Assembly (NCBI GenBank): GCA_009918225.1
Contig: RGEP01000081.1
Span: forward strand, 1 to 7,740
Reading direction: 5' to 3'
Length of the DNA stretch: 7,740 nt
Source of the DNA: Betaproteobacteria bacterium
GTDB taxonomy: Bacteria; Pseudomonadota; Gammaproteobacteria; Burkholderiales; Burkholderiaceae_C
The notes beneath the pieces are model-generated. The model worked only from the letters and a program-made list of their open reading frames with translations, was not told the origin of the DNA and ran no database searches. Made by a program: the position numbers and the translations under genes. Below are positions 4,604 to 7,740 of this stretch, piece by piece (positions within the stretch are counted from its first letter, which is position 1; the number at the start of each line of letters is the position of its first letter).

Positions 4604-7033
4604 TCAGGCACCCCCCGACGGGCTGTCCAAGGGCAGGCTGCGGCGGCGCCTGCCGTCCAGGCGAGCCAGCGCATTGGCCACCGCGGGCGCCACGGGTGGC
4701 GTGCCGGGCTCGCCCACGCCACCCGGCGGCTCCTTGCTGGGCATCAGGATGGTCTCGATTTGGGGCATGTCGGCCATCTTCACCACGGGATAGTCGGCCC
4801 AGCCGCGCAGCTGCACCTGACCCTTGTCCATGGGCACCTGGCCCCACAGGGCCGCACCCAAGCCGAAGACGATGGCGCTTTCCAATTGGGCGCGCACGGT
4901 GTCGGGGTGCACCAGCGTGCCGGCGTCCAGCGCACACACGATGCGGTGCACCCGAGGGCGGCCGTTTTGCAGGCTGACCTCGGCCACTTGTGCACAGATG
5001 GCCCCAAAGCATTCGTGCAAGGCCAAACCCCGGGCCCTGCCCGCTGCTGGGGCCTGGCCCCAGCCGGCCTGCTGCGCGGCCGCGCGCAAGACGGCCAAGT
5101 GCCGTGGTCGCCCTTGCAACAGTTCTTCGCGCAACGCCAAGGGGTCGCGCCCCAAGGCCTGCGCCACTTCATCGAGGAAGCACTCGGTGAAAAAGGCGTT
5201 GTAGGAATGGCCCACGCTGCGCCAGTAGCCCACGGGCAGCACCGAGGGGCACAAGACCTGTTCAACCGATTGATTCGGGATGGCATAGGGCAGGTCGTGG
5301 GCGCCTTCAATCTGGGACTTGTCCGGCAGGGTGGGCATGGCTTCGGTCAGCGGCCCGGGAAACAGGCGCCGGGTGGTGCCCTCCGACAGCGACGGCGCGA
5401 CCACCTTGATTTGCAGGCCACCGAGTTGCAGGCCGGGTGTGGCCGCGTTAGGGGCTGCAGCCGATGCGGCTTTTGCAGGCGTGGCGATCAAGGCTGCCCC
5501 CAACCGCGCCACCGCAGCGGGTCGGTAGACGTCGTGCTGCAGGTCTTGTTCACGGGTCCACAGCAGCTGCACGGGCGTGCCGGGCATCTTCAGGGCCAGG
5601 TGGGTCACCTGCTCCACCACATCGGTCTCCAGCCGGCGGCCAAAGCCCCCGCCCAGATAGGGCAGCTGCAGCTCAACCTGTTCGATGTCCAGGCCGGCGA
5701 TCTGCGCGGCGCGCCATCGTGCCAGGATGGGCGACTGCGTGCCGGTGTGCAGCCGCAAGCGTCCCGGCTCCAGCCAGGCTGTGGCGTTCAAAGGCTCCAT
5801 GGGCGCATGGGCCAAGTAGGGCACTTGGTACTCGGCTTGCAGGGTTTGCTCGGCTTGGGCCCAGGTGGCACGGGTGTCACCCAAGTTCCGAAAGCGCGTG
5901 CCCGATTCTTCCTCGAGCATCTCGAGCATGGTCTGTTGCTGCGCTGCGGTGTTGTGACCGGCGTTCAGGCCGGGGTCCCATTCCAGCACCAGTGCCTGCG
6001 CACCTTTGAGGGCTTGCCAGCTGTGGTCGGCCACCACGGCCACCGCGGGCACCGGCCAGTCCGGGAACTCATGCACCGCCCGCACACCGGGTATGGCCAA
6101 GGCCAACCGTGCGTCGGCCTTGACCAAGCGGCCGTGCACATAGGGGCAGGTTCGCAGCACGGCCCTTTTCATGCCCGGCCACGTCAGGTCCGCGCCGAAG
6201 GCGGCACGGCCACTAGACTTCTCAGGGGTGTCCAAGCGTTTGGGCGAGGTGCCGATCAAGGTCCATTGGGCGGCAGGCTTGAGGCTCAGCTTGGAAGGCG
6301 GTTCAATGGGGCGCGCCGCCCACAGCGCCGCGAGTTCACCGTACCCCAGGCGGCGCCCCGTGGCCGGGTGCTCCACCTGCCCCTGGTGGCTCTTGCATTG
6401 ATCCAGGTCCACTTGCCACTGACGTGCTGCCGTGGCGCGCAGCACCTCCCGCGCAGACGCACCGGCCCAGCGCATGGGTTCCCACGCGGCACGCACACTG
6501 GTGGAGCCCCCGGTGATGTTGAGCGACAGCATGACCGCGCTGTGAGAAAGGGCCCAGCGTGCCGCTTGGACCCACCAGCCCTGGTCGTCGGGCTGGAAGG
6601 GCAGCACCGCATGGAGCAAGGCGGTGTTGGCATAGACCCGGCCTGGGCCGGCGGGCTCCACCGACACCAGAGCCCAGGGCATTTCGAGTTCCTCAGCCAC
6701 CAATTGGGCCAGCGCGGTGTACACGCCTTGGCCCATCTCGGCGCGGGGCACGGTGACGGTGACGTGCCCATCGGGCGCGATGCGCAACCAGGCGTTCAGC
6801 GCCACGCCCGCCTGCGCAGCCGTCTTGTACGGGCTGTTTCCGCGCGGGTCCGTGGGGCTGCACCCCACGATGAGGCCTCCAGCGGCCGCCGCACCCAGCA
6901 CCAAGAACCGCCGCCGCGCCTCATCGGTCAAAGTGTCGGCGGCGGTATTGAGGGCGGCATGGGTGGTGGCATCGATGGTGGCATCGATGGTGGCACCTTG
7001 GGCGACATCACTCAGGGCTGGTACGTGGGGCAT
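4604..7033 (-). CDS. Molybdopterin-binding hydroxylase large subunit, IorB type (xanthine dehydrogenase/aldehyde oxidase family)
   Basis: An 809-residue catalytic subunit of the branch typified by isoquinoline 1-oxidoreductase beta subunit; members hydroxylate N-heterocycles or oxidise aldehydes at a molybdenum centre and pass electrons to a separate [2Fe-2S] subunit. Seen in order: a Tat-like stretch with Arg40-42 before FLVLGAAAAGGLIVGC, PRAEMGQGVYTALAQLVAEEL (96-116), GGSTSVRAAWEPMR (175-188), the cofactor-binding GGGFGRR (461-467), GYWRSVGHSYN (602-612), and GGVGEPG (771-777), whose Glu775 matches the family's catalytic Glu. The end, ANALARLDGRRRRSLPLD, is the normal family C-terminus, so the gene is complete. 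It is somewhat longer than the 730-770 residues I expect, because of a long pre-signal segment and an Ala-rich linker (517-534). ATG 7033 has GGAG 5 nt upstream. The small subunit gene, normally next to it, is absent: upstream is a divergent gene, downstream a binding protein. Substrate unknown. Confidence 0.9.
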   Translation of the reverse strand: MPHVPALSDVAQGATIDATIDATTHAALNTAADTLTDEARRRFLVLGAAAAGGLIVGCSPTDPRGNSPYKTAAQAGVALNAWLRIAPDGHVTVTVPRAEMGQGVYTALAQLVAEELEMPWALVSVEPAGPGRVYANTALLHAVLPFQPDDQGWWVQAARWALSHSAVMLSLNITGGSTSVRAAWEPMRWAGASAREVLRATAARQWQVDLDQCKSHQGQVEHPATGRRLGYGELAALWAARPIEPPSKLSLKPAAQWTLIGTSPKRLDTPEKSSGRAAFGADLTWPGMKRAVLRTCPYVHGRLVKADARLALAIPGVRAVHEFPDWPVPAVAVVADHSWQALKGAQALVLEWDPGLNAGHNTAAQQQTMLEMLEEESGTRFRNLGDTRATWAQAEQTLQAEYQVPYLAHAPMEPLNATAWLEPGRLRLHTGTQSPILARWRAAQIAGLDIEQVELQLPYLGGGFGRRLETDVVEQVTHLALKMPGTPVQLLWTREQDLQHDVYRPAAVARLGAALIATPAKAASAAAPNAATPGLQLGGLQIKVVAPSLSEGTTRRLFPGPLTEAMPTLPDKSQIEGAHDLPYAIPNQSVEQVLCPSVLPVGYWRSVGHSYNAFFTECFLDEVAQALGRDPLALREELLQGRPRHLAVLRAAAQQAGWGQAPAAGRARGLALHECFGAICAQVAEVSLQNGRPRVHRIVCALDAGTLVHPDTVRAQLESAIVFGLGAALWGQVPMDKGQVQLRGWADYPVVKMADMPQIETILMPSKEPPGGVGEPGTPPVAPAVANALARLDGRRRRSLPLDSPSGGA
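6965..6994. repeat. 12-bp tandem repeat, 2.5 perfect copies, within the hydroxylase N-terminus
   Basis: The unit GGTGGCATCGAT occurs twice in a row, followed by a further GGTGGC. On the minus strand it encodes the repeated tetrapeptide Thr-Ile-Asp-Ala near residues 15-23, ahead of the Tat signal. Since the unit is a multiple of three, copy-number change by slippage would keep the frame. Confidence 0.9.
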
Positions 7034-7111
7034 GGGCTCTCCGGTTTCCGGCCCTGAGCTTAACGGTCAGCCGGGCGCGACGCGTACAGCCGCTCAAGCT
7101 AAGCTTGATCT
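7034..7111. promoter_or_regulatory. Divergent intergenic region holding both start-side promoters
   Basis: These 78 bp separate the hydroxylase gene (minus) from the DUF2520 gene (plus), so promoters for both should lie here unless they reach into coding sequence. The only AT-richer part is 7094-7111. I find no good paired -35/-10 on either strand. TTAACG at 7060-7065 resembles a -35 for the plus strand but has no matching -10 at proper spacing. Confidence 0.5.
7094..7108. promoter_or_regulatory. Perfect 15-bp palindrome directly upstream of the DUF2520 start
   Basis: TCAAGCT-A-AGCTTGA is a perfect 7-bp inverted repeat around one central base. It ends 3 bp before the ATG at 7112, where the ribosome site would normally be, and 61 bp from the hydroxylase ATG. 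A protein bound here could affect both divergent genes, or the transcript could start beside it. No regulator gene is in the window to pair it with. Confidence 0.4.
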
Positions 7112-7740
7112 ATGCATGGATTTATTCACCAGCCCGAAAGCCCCTTGGCGGCCACACCGTGGGGGCGTTTGGGGTTCATTGGGGCCGGGCGCCTGGGCCA
7201 GACGCTGGCCCGGGCCTTTGCCCAAGCGGGGTTACAAGTGGCCGAGGTGAGCAGCCGCAGCATTGGCTCGGCGCGGGCCTTGGCTCAAGGTGTCGCTGCG
7301 GTGGCAGCGCCACCGCATGTACAGGCCCATCCACAGGCTGTGGCCGACGCCTGCGACACCGTGTTCATCACCGTCAACGATGACCAGATTCAAGCGGTGG
7401 CGCAGGCCCTGAGCTGGCGCGTGGGACAGCGCGTGGTGCACTGCAGCGGCGCCACCGAGCTGCACGCCCTGGCCCCTGCGGCTTCAGCCGGCAGCGTGGT
7501 GGCGGGCTTCCACCCCCTGCACACCTTCGCCGATGTGGAGTCGGCACTGGCCGGTTTGCCCGGCTGTGCAGTGGCCGTGGAGTGTGCAGACCCTGAGGGG
7601 GTGGCCCTGCTGTCTGACCTCGCTCGGCGCATCGGCGCGCGGCCCTTCACCTTGCCGCAAGGCGGCCGGGCCCTGTACCACGCCAGTGCCCACTACGCGG
7701 GCTCGTTGGTGGTGACGCTGATGGATGAAGCCTTGCGGCA
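7112..7740 (+). CDS. Rossmann-fold/DUF2520 domain oxidoreductase (3' end beyond window)
   Basis: The first 209 codons of a predicted NAD(P)-binding protein of the DUF2520 type, distantly like ketopantoate reductase and F420-dependent NADP reductase. After a short N-terminal tail comes GFIGAGRLGQTLARAF (21-36), with the dinucleotide motif G24-x-G26-x-x-G29. Then follow VSSRSIGSARALA, VFITVNDDQI (84-93), VVHCSGATEL (108-117) and GFHPLHTFAD (132-141). The DUF2520 half begins about there and includes RPFTLPQGGRALYHASAHYAGS before the window ends. HPLHTF is where I expect HPLQTF in many members. ATG 7112 is firm because an in-frame TGA at 7106-7108 lies just before it and no earlier start exists; a Shine-Dalgarno is not evident, so initiation may be leaderless or weak. 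It is divergent from the hydroxylase gene. The true reaction of this family is not settled, so I give no substrate. Confidence 0.85.
   Translation, partial: MHGFIHQPESPLAATPWGRLGFIGAGRLGQTLARAFAQAGLQVAEVSSRSIGSARALAQGVAAVAAPPHVQAHPQAVADACDTVFITVNDDQIQAVAQALSWRVGQRVVHCSGATELHALAPAASAGSVVAGFHPLHTFADVESALAGLPGCAVAVECADPEGVALLSDLARRIGARPFTLPQGGRALYHASAHYAGSLVVTLMDEALR

Noticed and set aside
4604..7033. Possible identity as a true xanthine dehydrogenase (XdhB)
   Set aside because: The Tat-type N-terminus, the GGSTSVRxxWEP and GYWRSVGHS motifs and the overall order fit the IorB branch rather than cytoplasmic XdhB.
4574..7057. An 827-codon open frame on the plus strand, antisense to the whole hydroxylase gene
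   Set aside because: It is in exact codon register with the sense gene, so its stops could come only from sense codons TTA, CTA and TCA, which GC-rich genomes avoid. Its translation shows no family motif, while the sense strand has all of them.

Overview
The window is GC-rich (roughly two thirds G+C by eye). It carries ordinary proteobacterial metabolic and transport genes: an FtsX-type ABC permease, a HlyD-type adaptor, a TakP-like TRAP binding protein, an IorB-type molybdenum hydroxylase subunit and a DUF2520 oxidoreductase. Together these suggest a betaproteobacterium of the Burkholderiales, probably near the Comamonadaceae. That placement is inference from gene content and composition; there is no rRNA or other marker. 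I see no tRNA, rRNA, CRISPR array, insertion sequence, phage gene or defence gene.

Layout. Positions 1-1464 (+) hold the end of an FtsX/MacB-type ABC permease gene. It is followed after 5 bp by a complete gene for a HlyD-type membrane fusion protein, probably the last gene of an export operon whose earlier part lies to the left. This operon converges, with a 15-bp gap, on three genes read on the minus strand: a TRAP-transporter solute-binding protein (1480-2574), an ABC-transporter family 5 solute-binding protein (2782-4446) and a large molybdopterin-binding hydroxylase subunit of the IorB type (4604-7033). At 7112 a plus-strand gene for a Rossmann-fold/DUF2520 protein starts divergently from the hydroxylase gene and runs off the right edge. 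All non-coding gaps are short: 5, 15, 207, 157 and 78 bp.

How the genes relate. Reading along the minus strand the order is hydroxylase, family 5 binding protein, TRAP binding protein. A strong intrinsic terminator (2663-2703) separates the two binding proteins, so the TRAP protein is probably its own transcription unit. A weaker hairpin without a U-tract and a TATAGT box lie between the hydroxylase and family 5 genes. All three minus-strand products are predicted to be exported (Tat or Sec) and to act in or at the periplasm. None has its usual partners here: no small [2Fe-2S] subunit for the hydroxylase, no DctQ/DctM for the TRAP protein, and no permeases or ATPases for the family 5 protein. 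The group may be a scavenging/oxidation module with partners elsewhere, or simply neighbouring orphans.

I found no convincing new multi-gene system. The points most worth checking are the missing partners, the predicted Tat-lipoprotein N-terminus of the hydroxylase with an in-frame 12-bp repeat, and two short perfect inverted repeats placed where operators would be.
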